Below, in pieces: positions 49,997 through 58,487 of a stretch of 64,000 nt of DNA; within the stretch, counting starts at the first letter, position 1, and each line of letters opens with the position of its first letter. Source of the stretch: Bacteroidales bacterium. GTDB lineage: Bacteria > Bacteroidota > Bacteroidia > Bacteroidales > UBA12077. The stretch lies in NCBI GenBank assembly GCA_013138975.1, contig WTBR01000020.1, positions 124,001 through 188,000 on the forward strand, read 5' to 3'. Below the pieces are notes generated by a model. The model made no database searches. It saw only the letters and a list, made by a program, of their open reading frames with translations, and was not told the origin of the DNA. Made by a program: the position numbers and the translations under genes.

Positions 49997-50365
49997 TTAT
50001 AGAATCTCAAATAATGAAGCTTCAATCTCTTTCATATTAAATGGTTTTCTGAAATATTTATGTATTAGCCTTTCATTTAACGCATCTGCAATTTCTTCAG
50101 TTATATCGAAACCTGTTAATATAAAATACTGAATATCAGGATAATCTTTTTTTGCCAACTTAATAAAATCTATTCCACTCATTCCGGGCATTTTCATATC
50201 ACTTATAACAATACGAATGTGAGGATTTTCTTTTAATATTTCCAAGCCCTCAGCCCCCGATTCTGCCGTTAAAACATCAAATTTCTTTTTTAAATTATAC
50301 TGAAACAAACTAAGATTTATTGGTTCATCATCAACATAAAGTATAGTAATTTTTTTATCCATCAT
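49997..50365 (-). CDS. Single-domain response regulator
   Basis: A 122-residue receiver: Asp12/Asp13 (LYVDDEP), phospho-acceptor Asp56 (VISDMKMPGMSG), LTGF switch Thr and Lys in FRKPF. The YVDDEPxNL start is typical of receivers that pair with hybrid kinases or HD-GYP proteins, but there is no output domain. Its start overlaps the end of a histidine kinase remnant by 11 bp, so the two were once an operon. Confidence 0.88.
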   Translation of the reverse strand: MMDKKITILYVDDEPINLSLFQYNLKKKFDVLTAESGAEGLEILKENPHIRIVISDMKMPGMSGIDFIKLAKKDYPDIQYFILTGFDITEEIADALNERLIHKYFRKPFNMKEIEASLFEIL

Positions 50366-50498
50366 TTTCTTGTTTTTTGAATGCTAGTTTTATTGTAACA
50401 GTTGATCCCCTTCCAATGTTCGATTCAATCTCAATTATTACAATATGATCTTCAATAGTAATATGATTAATTAATAACCTGTTCCTCAGTCCTTTTAT
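50355..50498 (-). pseudogene. Histidine kinase C-terminal remnant
   Basis: About 47 codons with no start: IKGLRNRLLINHITIEDHIV and then EIESNIGRGSTVTIKLAF, KKQENDG and a stop. The second part is the end of a HATPase domain (G-box remnant and the ES-x-x-G-x-GSTxTIKL strand). The rest of the kinase is absent. The stop lies within the response-regulator start region. Confidence 0.7.
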
Positions 50499-50583
50499 TT
50501 AAAAAAAACAGATCAAAATCCATTTAAACAAACTCATTAATCATAAAATTGTATTATTTATAAATTTATGAATTGTTATCTAT

Positions 50584-50622
50584 TAAAAAAAGGGTAATTG
50601 AAACCAATTACCCTTTTTTTTA
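50584..50622. terminator. Rho-independent terminator after adenosine kinase gene
   Basis: AAAAAAAGGGTAATTG / AAAC / CAATTACCCTTTTTTTT: 9-bp core stem extended by A/T tracts on both sides, so it can work in both directions. It lies 17 bp after the adenosine kinase stop. Confidence 0.88.
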
Positions 50623-50638
50623 ATTTTATCGTATTTTA

Positions 50639-51604
50639 TTAAATACTCTTTTTTATTTCATCCCAAGTTTCTTTGCTCATTTTAGAACCTATAACCTGAA
50701 TAACTTTGCTTGCACATAGAGAACCAAGACTTCCACATTTCTCAAGTGGTAAATTATTACTTAAACCATACAAAAAGCCTGAGGCATATAAATCGCCCGC
50801 ACCTGTAGTATCAATTGAATTTGCTTTAAATGGTTCTACCTGATAAGTTTTACCTTCACTTTTTACCATTGAACCTTTACTGCCAATTTTTACAATAGCT
50901 ATTTCGCATTGTTCAGCAATATCATTTAAGGCTTCTTCGGGTTCTTTTCCTGTAAATGCTTTTGCCTCTTCCTCGTTTGCAAAAATTATATCTACATAAT
51001 TTTTTACATAGTCTTTTAAAAACTCTAAGTTATCTTCAACAACGTTAAAGCTAGCCATATCAATAGAAATTTTTAAATTATTTTCTTTGGCTAATTCTGC
51101 TGCCTTAAGCATCAAATTATGATTTAATGCTAAATATCCTTCGATGTGTAAATATTTATATCCTTTAAACTGACTCGATTTTAAATCTGAATCTGACAAT
51201 TCAACAGCTGCACCTAAGTAAGTTGCAAAAGTACGTTCCGAATCAGGAGATATTAAAGCTACAGCCATACCGGTATCTGTTGTGCTTTTTAACATGAATG
51301 GTTCAATACCATTTGCTTTCATATCATTACTAAAAAACTCACCAAACTGGTCATTTCCAACTTTTCCAATATATCCTGCTGCAGCACCTAGATTTGCCAA
51401 GCCATGAATTGTATTTGCGGCTGAACCACCCGAAGATTGTGATTTTTCGAAATTTGCTGTTTCATTATTAATTTTATCTGCAAAATCTTTTTCAGATAAT
51501 TGCATACTTCCTTTTCTTAACGAAAATTTATCTAATGTTGAATCATCTGGCAATTTGGTCATTATATCTACCAAGGCGTTACCTATTCCTATTACTTTAT
51601 CCAT
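50639..51604 (-). CDS. Adenosine kinase-like PfkB family sugar kinase
   Basis: A 321-residue PfkB-family kinase that phosphorylates a nucleoside or sugar with ATP. The N-terminal signature is SSGGSAANTIHGLANLGA (about 56-73) with GYIGKVGNDQFGEFF; the C-terminal catalytic motif is DTTGAGDLYASGFLYG with the base Asp. The combination MDKVIGIGNALVDIMT and ERTFATYLGAA is that of Bacteroidota adenosine kinases. Monocistronic with a strong terminator. Confidence 0.92.
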   Translation of the reverse strand: MDKVIGIGNALVDIMTKLPDDSTLDKFSLRKGSMQLSEKDFADKINNETANFEKSQSSGGSAANTIHGLANLGAAAGYIGKVGNDQFGEFFSNDMKANGIEPFMLKSTTDTGMAVALISPDSERTFATYLGAAVELSDSDLKSSQFKGYKYLHIEGYLALNHNLMLKAAELAKENNLKISIDMASFNVVEDNLEFLKDYVKNYVDIIFANEEEAKAFTGKEPEEALNDIAEQCEIAIVKIGSKGSMVKSEGKTYQVEPFKANSIDTTGAGDLYASGFLYGLSNNLPLEKCGSLGSLCASKVIQVIGSKMSKETWDEIKKSI

Positions 51605-51694
51605 TATTTTATTGTATTAAATTCTTAATAAGCTGTAAAAATATAAAGATTATTCTAAATGCCTTAAGATTCAGTTAAAACAAAATCAATTAAA

Positions 51695-51883
51695 CTATTT
51701 TTTATTCCGAAGCCAAAGAAAAAGCACTTTTAATGCCTGCCCTATTGCTATACCCATTGCTAAAATCATCCAAAAACCAGGATTAGTTGGTTTACTTTCT
51801 ACATTAGAATAAAAAAGCAGGTAAATACTAAAGGTTATCAATATTGGAAACATTGCTCGAAATAGTTCTTTTCTTTTTTTCAT
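51695..51883 (-). CDS. Small two-helix membrane protein
   Basis: A 62-residue protein: two hydrophobic helices (FPILITFSIYLLFYS and PGFWMILAMGIAIGQALKVLFLWL) with a basic N-terminus (MKKRKELFRA) and C-terminus (RNKK). The ATG at 51883 is preferred to one at 51910. Unknown function; monocistronic, divergent from the operon at 52057. Confidence 0.6.
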   Translation of the reverse strand: MKKRKELFRAMFPILITFSIYLLFYSNVESKPTNPGFWMILAMGIAIGQALKVLFLWLRNKK

Positions 51884-51999
51884 GTTTTTAAATATTAATT
51901 TGTAAATCAAATATATAGCAAAAATTCAAATCCTTACTAAAATTATTCTACTATTAGTTTACTCAGAAATTAATTTGATACAAAAAACAATAAGCAATT

Positions 52000-52018
52000 T
52001 AGTTTATATTATAAACTA
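52000..52018. promoter_or_regulatory. Perfect dyad upstream of membrane protein/winged-helix operon
   Basis: TAGTTTAT/ATT/ATAAACTA, perfect 8-bp arms, 39 bp before the first start codon. Likely operator of the winged-helix regulator encoded by the operon's second gene. Confidence 0.6.
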
Positions 52019-52056
52019 GTTTGCATTTACAATCTGTTTAATTTAAAAACACAATT

Positions 52057-52641
52057 ATGGAAGCAAATGAAAAAATATTAAAACCAGAAGAGAGTATAAA
52101 GATTATCGAAAAGATGATTCAAAGTACTAAAAGAAATCTTCACGATAGCAGTTTCTATTTTTTGCTTTGGGGTTGGGTTGTATTAATTGGAAGTGTAGGT
52201 CAAATAATATTAAAACAATTCACAACTATTGAAAAGACCTATTTAGTTTGGTTAATTATATTCCCGGGAATGATTGCCAGTATAATTTATGGAATACGTC
52301 ATGGTAAAAAACCCAAAGTTTCAACACATCTGGATAGCCTTAATTTTATGATTTGGATAGCATTTATAGTAAGCTATACCATCGCTCTGGTTTTTATGAA
52401 GCAATTCAATTATAATGTTGCTCCTATAATTTTTCTATTGGCAGGAAATGCAACATTCCTAACGGGTATTGTAATAAAATTTAAAGCTTTAATTTATGGA
52501 GGTATTGTTTTTTGGCTTGGTACTATTTGCCAATTTTTAATCCCAACCGATTATGTTGAATTTGTTTCTCCATTAATAATCATCTTTGGATATTTAATTC
52601 CTGGATATTTATTAAAATTACAAAACAAAAAAAATGCTTAA
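52057..52641 (+). CDS. Polytopic membrane protein
   Basis: A 194-residue protein with five or six predicted membrane helices (SFYFLLWGWVVLIGSVGQIIL, YLVWLIIFPGMIASIIYGI, NFMIWIAFIVSYTIALVFM, APIIFLLAGNATFLTGIVI, LIYGGIVFWLGTICQFLIP, SPLIIIFGYLIPGYLL). Function unknown. It overlaps the following winged-helix gene by 8 bp. Such membrane-protein/regulator pairs are frequent in Bacteroidota; the regulator may respond to the membrane partner. Confidence 0.8.
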   Translation: MEANEKILKPEESIKIIEKMIQSTKRNLHDSSFYFLLWGWVVLIGSVGQIILKQFTTIEKTYLVWLIIFPGMIASIIYGIRHGKKPKVSTHLDSLNFMIWIAFIVSYTIALVFMKQFNYNVAPIIFLLAGNATFLTGIVIKFKALIYGGIVFWLGTICQFLIPTDYVEFVSPLIIIFGYLIPGYLLKLQNKKNA

Positions 52642-52918
52642 AAAATTAGATCCTCTTTTGCATTCCGAATTGCGTTTAGCAATTATGTCTCTTTTAATTT
52701 CGGTTAAAAAAGCTGAATTCACCTATTTAAAAGAACAAACTGAAGCTACAGCAGGTAATTTAAGCGTTCAAGTTACAAAACTCGAAAATGCCGCTTACAT
52801 TATTGTTGAAAAAGGATACAAAGGTAAAATGCCTCAAACGGTCTGTACTATTACGGAAAAGGGAATTGAGGCATTTGAAAAATATGTTAAAGACTTAAAG
52901 GAGTATTTAAAGCTTTAA
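52634..52918 (+). CDS. Winged-helix transcriptional regulator
   Basis: A 94-residue winged-helix protein: LHSELRLAIMSLLISVKKAEFTYLKEQTEATAGNLSVQVTKLENAAYI (separate helices HSELRLAIMSLL and GNLSVQVTKLENAAYI), wing VEKGYKGKMPQTVCTIT, and a final helix for dimerisation. This is the MarR/PadR-like HTH_34 group. It shares 8 bp with the membrane protein gene; the 52000-52018 dyad is its probable site. Confidence 0.88.
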   Translation: MLKKLDPLLHSELRLAIMSLLISVKKAEFTYLKEQTEATAGNLSVQVTKLENAAYIIVEKGYKGKMPQTVCTITEKGIEAFEKYVKDLKEYLKL

Positions 52919-52946
52919 ATATGTAGTTTCACTTTTAACTTATATT

Positions 52947-52984
52947 GTTCCGGATAAATATTAATAAAATAATTTATCCGGAAC
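52947..52984. terminator. Bidirectional terminator between convergent genes
   Basis: GTTCCGGATAAAT (52947-52959) and ATTTATCCGGAAC (52972-52984) form a perfect 13-bp stem with a 12-base loop, followed by TTTTATTT. It separates the winged-helix gene and the minus-strand gene at 52993. Confidence 0.85.
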
Positions 52985-52992
52985 TTTTATTT

Positions 52993-53355
52993 CTATTTTA
53001 CCAACCAATTTTTAGCATCCTCTAAATCATCAAAACCCTGAATACTAGTTCCTGAAATTACATTAATAGCATTTAATATAATTCTTTGTGATGTAGATAA
53101 TCCAACTATTGCTTTTTTCTTACTCAATGATTTGACTTTATTATTAATTTCCTTTAAATGTTTTAATGTATCAGAAGTAGCATATGAACCTTTTGTATCA
53201 ATAATTTCAAGAAGATTCTTTTGACCAAGATTTATAATATAATCAGCTGTTTCATTCAACACAGGTATTGCTTGTTCAGCAGTTTTCAAGTTCGTCCAAT
53301 CGGAAAAATATATTCTTTTGTCCTTATGAAATATTGGATAAATTTTTTGTGACAT
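52993..53355 (-). CDS. Conserved small protein, SpoIIAA/STAS-like pattern
   Basis: A 120-residue soluble protein with the pattern IYPIFHKDKRIYFSDWTNL, long helix EQAIPVLNETADYIINLGQKN, strand LLEIIDTKGSY, helix, AIVGLSTSQRIILNAINVIS and a final helix (DDLEDAKNWLV). Similar in layout to the protein at 26909-27313. Function unknown. Confidence 0.65.
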   Translation of the reverse strand: MSQKIYPIFHKDKRIYFSDWTNLKTAEQAIPVLNETADYIINLGQKNLLEIIDTKGSYATSDTLKHLKEINNKVKSLSKKKAIVGLSTSQRIILNAINVISGTSIQGFDDLEDAKNWLVK

Positions 53356-53450
53356 AACTATTTTTTTAAGTTATTCAAATTTATTGCTTTGTGTTAAACA
53401 AAAACCAATTAAATAAAAGCTATTCGAAATTACGAATAAATTTTAAGCCT

Positions 53451-54401
53451 TTACAGTAATTCATTTAGCCGAACTTTAACATTCTTCTCTATTCTATTCA
53501 TCACTTCACTTGCCTCAGCTTTTTGAAATTCATCTCCTGTGATTTTTTCATATAATTCAATGTAACGATCAGTTACCTGATTTACAAACTCAAGAGGCAT
53601 ATTTGGAATTTGTTCTCCTTCTTTTCCTTGAAATCCATTTCCCATTAACCATTCACGAACAAATTCTTTTGATAATTGCTTCTGATTTTCGTCATTATCT
53701 TGTCTTGCCTGATATCCTTCTAAATAAAAATAGCGAGATGAATCAGGAGTATGAATTTCGTCGATTAAATAAATCTTTCCATCCTTTTTCCCAAACTCGT
53801 ATTTAGTATCAACCAGAATTAGCCCCATTTCTTTAGCTATTTCTGTTCCACGTTTAAATAAAGCTAAAGTATATTCTTCTAGTTTTATATATTCTTCTTC
53901 GGATACTAGTCCCAGTTTAATAATTTCTTCGCGTGAAATATCCTCATCATGTCCTACATTCTCCTTTGTAGTAGGTGTTAAAATTGGCTCAGGAAAACGT
54001 TGGTGTTCTTTCATACCCTCAGGCATTGAAACTCCACAAATTTCTCTTTTACCGGCTTTATACTCACGCCATGCATGACCTGTCAAATATCCTCGAACAA
54101 CCATCTCAACAGGATAGGTTTCAACAAAATGACCAATAGTTACCATTGGATCCGGAACATCAATTTTCCAGTTTTGTACTATATCAGCTGTTGCATCAAG
54201 GAATTTGGCAGCTATTTGATTAAGTACCTGACCTTTATATGGTATACCTTCAGGCAATACTACATCAAAGGCAGAAATTCGGTCGCTTACAACCATTACT
54301 AATAATCGATCATCAATATTATATACATCACGAACTTTCCCTTTATAAACACTTTTTTGTTTCGGAAAATTAAAATCTGTTTTTACTACTGCTTGTGCCA
54401 T
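53451..54401 (-). CDS. purC: Phosphoribosylaminoimidazole-succinocarboxamide synthase
   Basis: A 316-residue SAICAR synthetase, which joins aspartate to CAIR in purine synthesis. Recognisable motifs are [34 protein letters not shown] (split as [10 protein letters not shown] and [11 protein letters not shown]), [25 protein letters not shown] and [10 protein letters not shown]. The length fits the eukaryote-like/Bacteroidota form. Followed downstream on the same strand by nothing within 95 bp; upstream gene is phoH. Confidence 0.95.
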   Translation of the reverse strand: MAQAVVKTDFNFPKQKSVYKGKVRDVYNIDDRLLVMVVSDRISAFDVVLPEGIPYKGQVLNQIAAKFLDATADIVQNWKIDVPDPMVTIGHFVETYPVEMVVRGYLTGHAWREYKAGKREICGVSMPEGMKEHQRFPEPILTPTTKENVGHDEDISREEIIKLGLVSEEEYIKLEEYTLALFKRGTEIAKEMGLILVDTKYEFGKKDGKIYLIDEIHTPDSSRYFYLEGYQARQDNDENQKQLSKEFVREWLMGNGFQGKEGEQIPNMPLEFVNQVTDRYIELYEKITGDEFQKAEASEVMNRIEKNVKVRLNELL

Positions 54402-54541
54402 ATTTTAGATTTGAGTTATAAAAAGTTTAAAGTTTTGAGTTAATTATCTCTTCTGGTTTAAAATCTCACTTTATTTATATTCCATTTAATACTTAATGTT
54501 TTTTTCAAATTATATAAAACTATTCTTACAATTGAAAATAT

Positions 54542-55507
54542 TTATTTTCTATCTCCTTTTTCATCAAGATTTTTTTCATATGCCAATACAATATCCTTAA
54601 CTAAATGATGCCTTATAATATCACCCTCATCGAACTCAACAATTGAAATTCCCTTTATTCCTTTAAGTATTTTTAATGCCTGAATTAATCCTGAATTATG
54701 TTTAGGACGTAAATCAATTTGAGTTGTATCTCCATTTACTATGAACTTTGCGTTCTTACCCATTCGTGTAAGAAACATCTTTAATTGATTAATTGTTGTA
54801 TTTTGAGCCTCATCAAGAATAACAAAGGCATCATCTAAAGTTCTTCCACGCATATAAGCTAATGGTGCAATTTCAATTACTCCATCTTCAATTAATTTAG
54901 CCAGTTTACGCGGATGTATCATATCCATTAAAGCATCGTATAATGGGCGTAAATATGGATCAAGCTTTTCTTTTAAATCTCCTGGTAAAAAACCAAGATT
55001 CTCACCAGCTTCAACAGCCGGACGAGTTAAAATTATTCGCTTTACCTCATTATTTTTAAATGCTCGCACGGCTAATGCAATTGCTGTATATGTTTTACCG
55101 GAACCAGCAGGGCCAACCGCAAAAAGCAAATCATTAGTATCGTACTTATCAACCAATTTTTGTTGATTTATAGTTCTGGCTTTTATTGGTTTTGCTTTAT
55201 TGCTATATATTATTGCATCATCAGATTCTTCTTTTCTTTTTAAAAGAGAAATGCCGTCTCCTCCAATTAATGCTGCAAATTCATTATCGTCAAGTTTCTT
55301 AAACTTTATAAAATATTCAATAATTACTTGAAGCTTTTCTTCAATTTCATTAATTAATTGCTCCTCTCCTTTTACTTTTATCTCATCTCCTCGGGCAACT
55401 ATTTTTAACTTTGGATAAAAGCTTTTCAAGATTTCTAATCTTGAATTTTTAACTCCATAAATATTAACAGGTTCAATTCCTTCTAAGTAAATAATCTTTT
55501 CTATCAT
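54542..55507 (-). CDS. PhoH-like ATPase
   Basis: A 321-residue PhoH family protein. N-terminal KH-like segment (about 1-100), then the ATPase with Walker A GPAGSGKTYTAI (about 131-142), RPAVEAGENLGFLPGDLKEK, Walker B-like FVILDEAQNTT and GDTTQIDLR. PhoH proteins are linked to RNA metabolism and phosphate stress; the biochemical role is not settled. It precedes purC by 140 bp, separate transcription possible. Confidence 0.93.
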   Translation of the reverse strand: MIEKIIYLEGIEPVNIYGVKNSRLEILKSFYPKLKIVARGDEIKVKGEEQLINEIEEKLQVIIEYFIKFKKLDDNEFAALIGGDGISLLKRKEESDDAIIYSNKAKPIKARTINQQKLVDKYDTNDLLFAVGPAGSGKTYTAIALAVRAFKNNEVKRIILTRPAVEAGENLGFLPGDLKEKLDPYLRPLYDALMDMIHPRKLAKLIEDGVIEIAPLAYMRGRTLDDAFVILDEAQNTTINQLKMFLTRMGKNAKFIVNGDTTQIDLRPKHNSGLIQALKILKGIKGISIVEFDEGDIIRHHLVKDIVLAYEKNLDEKGDRK

Positions 55508-55569
55508 AAATAATACTTAATCAATTAACCTAAGATCCAATTAGTTGTATTTTACTATATATCAGACTA

Positions 55570-55577
55570 CAAAAATA
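55570..55577 (-). promoter_or_regulatory. Candidate -7 box for phoH
   Basis: Minus strand TATTTTTG fits TAnnTTTG, 62 bp before the start; no -33 box. Confidence 0.3.
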
Positions 55578-55743
55578 TAACATAAGATTTTAGAATCATC
55601 GAAAATAATAAAAAAAACTTTAAGTAATTAACCGTGCCACGGTTAACTAATAATTATTATAAAATCCGCATTAAATAATGCAATAACTTTCATTAATTTT
55701 ATTAAATCTGCATTGCTTATCATTAAAATCTATAATAAACGGT

Positions 55744-55751
55744 TAAATTTG
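55744..55751 (+). promoter_or_regulatory. Candidate -7 box for the SAM hydrolase-family gene
   Basis: TAAATTTG, exact TAnnTTTG match, 42 bp before the ATG. A CCGTGCCACGG palindrome at about 55630 lies upstream in the same gap. Confidence 0.4.
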
Positions 55752-55793
55752 TATCTTTAAAAATAAGATCATTTAAAGGCTCAATTTTATTTT

Positions 55794-56570
55794 ATGCCAA
55801 TAGTAACATTAACAAGCGATTGGAGTAACGACGATTTCTATATAGCTGCCGTAAAAGGAGCTATATATAGTAATTGTATAGACGTTAATGTAGTTGACAT
55901 TACGCATAAAATAAAACCTTTTAATATTTTTCAAGCTGCTTTTTTACTAAAAAACTGCTATAAGTATTACCCAAAAGGCACTGTTCATATATTAGCTGTA
56001 AAAACTGAAAAATCTGATAATCAACAATATCTTGCGGCTGAATTTGAAGGGCAATATTTTCTAGGAACAGATAATGGGGTTTTTAGTTTGTTATTTAAGG
56101 ATGAAGATGATGTAAAATATATATCACTTGATAGTTATGATCATGTGAATTTTCCAACATTAAATGTGTTCTCGAAAGTAGCATGTTTGCTTGCAAACGG
56201 TGAAAATATAGACTCTTTAGGAACACACGCTGAATCCATTACCAGAAGGGTTCCTTTACGAGCAACTATTGAAGATAATATAGTAACCGGCAGTATTGTT
56301 TATATTGATTCGTTCCAAAATGTTATTACAAATGTTTCTAAAGATTTATTTGAACGAGTTGGTAAAGGAAAACCATTCAAGATATTTGTTCAGAGCAATC
56401 ATTACGTGATTTCAAAAATTAATAAAACCTATCAGGAAACATCGGTTGGAGAAATTCTTGCCATATTTAATTCTTTAAACTTATTAGAGGTAGCTATAAA
56501 TGGTGGTAATGCTGCTGAACTTCTGAATTTAGATACAAATTCGTCTGTAAGAATTAAGTTTCAATTATAA
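55794..56570 (+). CDS. SAM hydroxide adenosyltransferase family protein (DUF62)
   Basis: A 258-residue protein. Members hydrolyse S-adenosylmethionine to adenosine and methionine; the family also includes fluorinase and chlorinase. The N-terminal VTLTSDWSNDDFYIAAVKGAI stands for the usual TDFG-x-x-DxYVG motif and retains two acidic residues (Asp9, Asp12/13). VHILAVKT, FLGTDNGVFSLLF and the C-terminal GSIVYIDSFQNVITNV complete the pattern. Halogenation by this enzyme is unlikely because genus-specific halide-site insertions are not seen. Stands alone before mazG. Confidence 0.92.
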   Translation: MPIVTLTSDWSNDDFYIAAVKGAIYSNCIDVNVVDITHKIKPFNIFQAAFLLKNCYKYYPKGTVHILAVKTEKSDNQQYLAAEFEGQYFLGTDNGVFSLLFKDEDDVKYISLDSYDHVNFPTLNVFSKVACLLANGENIDSLGTHAESITRRVPLRATIEDNIVTGSIVYIDSFQNVITNVSKDLFERVGKGKPFKIFVQSNHYVISKINKTYQETSVGEILAIFNSLNLLEVAINGGNAAELLNLDTNSSVRIKFQL

Positions 56571-56736
56571 GGCTTTTAGCTCTTAGCTATTTGCCATTGG
56601 CTATTTAAAACATTGTAATAAATCAATGTATTTTAACATTATTGACACAAAGTATAATTATAAATAAACCCAAAGCTTTTAGGTTTGAGACAATAATACA
56701 AACACCTAAAAGCTAAGGGGTTAACAGCTTAAAATA

Positions 56737-57510
56737 ATGAAAAAGGAATTACAAGCATTTGATCGTTTATTAGAGATAATGGATGAATTAAGAGAAAAAT
56801 GTCCATGGGATAAAAAACAAACTATTGAAACTCTTAGATCCTTAACAATTGAAGAAACATACGAACTTGCCGATGCTATTATTAAAAATGATTTGAATGA
56901 ACTAAAAAAAGAATTAGGAGATTTATTACTTCATATTGTTTTTTATGCAAAAATAGGATCTGAAAAAAACGAATTCGATATTACGGATGTAATAAACGGA
57001 ATTAATGAAAAGCTGGTTCACAGGCATCCTCATGTATTTGGCGATACAAAAGTGGCTGACCATAAAGAAGTAGAGGAAAATTGGGAGCAAATTAAACTAA
57101 AAGAAAAAGACAGAGATAATTCTGTTTTATCGGGTGTTCCTGATTCGCTTCCTGCTTTAGTAAAAGCAAACAGAGTACAACAAAAAGTTCGTGGTGTTGG
57201 TTTCGATTGGGAAGAGCGCACACAAATTTGGGATAAAGTAAAAGAAGAAATTGCTGAGTTAGAACATGAAGTGGAATCTGAAGATCAAGAAAAAATTGAG
57301 TCTGAATTTGGAGATGTATTCTTTTCGCTAATAAATGCTGCTCGTTTATATGATATTGATCCTGAAACAGCCTTAGAAAGAACAAATAAAAAGTTCATAA
57401 AGCGTTTTAATTTTCTTGAAGAGCAAACATTAAAAAAAGGAATATCTTTAAAAGATATGAGTTTAGACGAAATGAATGTGATTTGGGAGCGTGCAAAGAA
57501 ATACGACTAA
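56737..57510 (+). CDS. mazG: Nucleoside triphosphate pyrophosphohydrolase MazG
   Basis: A 257-residue all-alpha NTP pyrophosphatase with two MazG repeats. The first has LREKCPWDKKQTIETLRSLTIEETYEL (short motifs CPWDKKQT, EETYELADAI), ELKKELGDLLLHIVFYA; the second DKVKEEIAELEHEV and ESEFGDVFFSLINAARL, each with EExxE/ExxD metal sites. It removes non-canonical nucleotides. The full two-domain length suggests the housekeeping form rather than the phage type. Confidence 0.95.
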   Translation: MKKELQAFDRLLEIMDELREKCPWDKKQTIETLRSLTIEETYELADAIIKNDLNELKKELGDLLLHIVFYAKIGSEKNEFDITDVINGINEKLVHRHPHVFGDTKVADHKEVEENWEQIKLKEKDRDNSVLSGVPDSLPALVKANRVQQKVRGVGFDWEERTQIWDKVKEEIAELEHEVESEDQEKIESEFGDVFFSLINAARLYDIDPETALERTNKKFIKRFNFLEEQTLKKGISLKDMSLDEMNVIWERAKKYD

Positions 57511-57919
57511 GTTATATAGTGCCTAAGAAAACGCCAATAACTACCTTACGCTCGCCTTTAAACTCAGTTGCTTCGACATGCTCAGTACATCGCATTTGCA
57601 AAAGCAAACTCATGATTTCAAAGACTTCACAAGCCTTGTTATTCGCTTTTTATTTTCAGTCACTTTAATTTTAAATAGCTTTATGAATCAAATACTGACT
57701 TTATAAACGAAGCCTATTTAATAATTCTCCTTGTAACTACTCAGGTACACTATTTAAAACTAACAGATAAAATATTAGTAAGTTACAGTTTTCTCGCAAA
57801 AGTCGCAAAAAGCTTATAATGTGTTAAATGCGGTCTTTGCATATTTTTTTCTTAGCGTGCTTTGCGTGAAACTAATTTTTCAAATAACTATATATCAATA
57901 TTAAAATATACCTAAGTAG
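57511..57919. repeat. 409-bp non-coding stretch with AAGAAAACGCCAA element
   Basis: CTAAGAAAACGCCAATAACT with CTTACGCTCGCC (57523-57556) is related to the element at 13440-13690. AAAGACTTCACAAGCCTTGT and GCTTTTTATTTTCAGTCACTT form its right part. Later comes TTCTTAGCGTGCTTTGCGTG, a word often seen in Bacteroidota intergenic DNA. No gene. Confidence 0.55.
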
Positions 57920-58354
57920 TTACTTCTCCTTTTGCTCTAAAAATGATTTAATTATTTGGTCATGATCAAAAGCGAGTTCTGGAAGATCATCAATAGAAAA
58001 CCATTTTAAATTTTTGGCATCGTCACCAGCTTCAATTTTTTGTTTTTCGTTTACTAATTTGCCAAAATAAATTATTGATATTGTTCTTCCTCTTGGGTCG
58101 CGACCTGGTTTCCCAAATGTTCGATATTGATGTAACTTAATATCCGATATTGATGTTTCCTCTGTCAGTTCACGATAAGCAGCATCTTCGATTTCCTCAT
58201 CGATATCAACAAATCCTCCGGGTAAAGCCCATTGATATTTAAAGGGTTCATTTTTCCTTTCAATCAATAAAATTTGAGAAGAGTTGTTTAAAGTTCTTGT
58301 GACAATTATGTCAACAGTTACTGCGGGGCGAGGATATGCGTATGTATAAATCAT
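57920..58354 (-). CDS. Nudix hydrolase
   Basis: A 144-residue Nudix enzyme with the complete box GGFVDIDEEIEDAAYRELTE followed by ETSI (GX5EX7REUXEEXGU). The N-terminal VDIIVTRTLNNSSQILLIERKNEPFKYQWALPGG and the RGRTISIIYFGKL segment resemble the NUDIX regulators/ADP-ribose pyrophosphatase-like group. The substrate is not known. It follows the 37-residue membrane protein gene with an 8-bp gap. Confidence 0.93.
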   Translation of the reverse strand: MIYTYAYPRPAVTVDIIVTRTLNNSSQILLIERKNEPFKYQWALPGGFVDIDEEIEDAAYRELTEETSISDIKLHQYRTFGKPGRDPRGRTISIIYFGKLVNEKQKIEAGDDAKNLKWFSIDDLPELAFDHDQIIKSFLEQKEK

Positions 58355-58362
58355 ATTAAATT

Positions 58363-58476
58363 CTAATTTTCATCATTCATATGATCCTCTTTTTCCTTTT
58401 GTTTTAATCTCCTGTTTATAACATAAATAATAATAAGAACAGAAACTATAAAAACAACGATGTAAGTTTTAACCAT
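58363..58476 (-). CDS. 37-residue single-helix membrane protein
   Basis: MVKTYIVVFIVSVLIIIYVI then NRRLKQKEKEDHMNDEN. One N-terminal membrane helix followed by a charged tail. It lies between the NlpC/P60 gene (11-bp gap) and the Nudix gene (8-bp gap), all in the same direction, which supports translation. Function unknown. Confidence 0.5.
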   Translation of the reverse strand: MVKTYIVVFIVSVLIIIYVINRRLKQKEKEDHMNDEN

Positions 58477-58487
58477 ACTTTTTAATT

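Noticed and set aside
57030..57385. Two minus-strand frames inside mazG
   Set aside because: Both are antisense shadows of a clearly conserved MazG gene.
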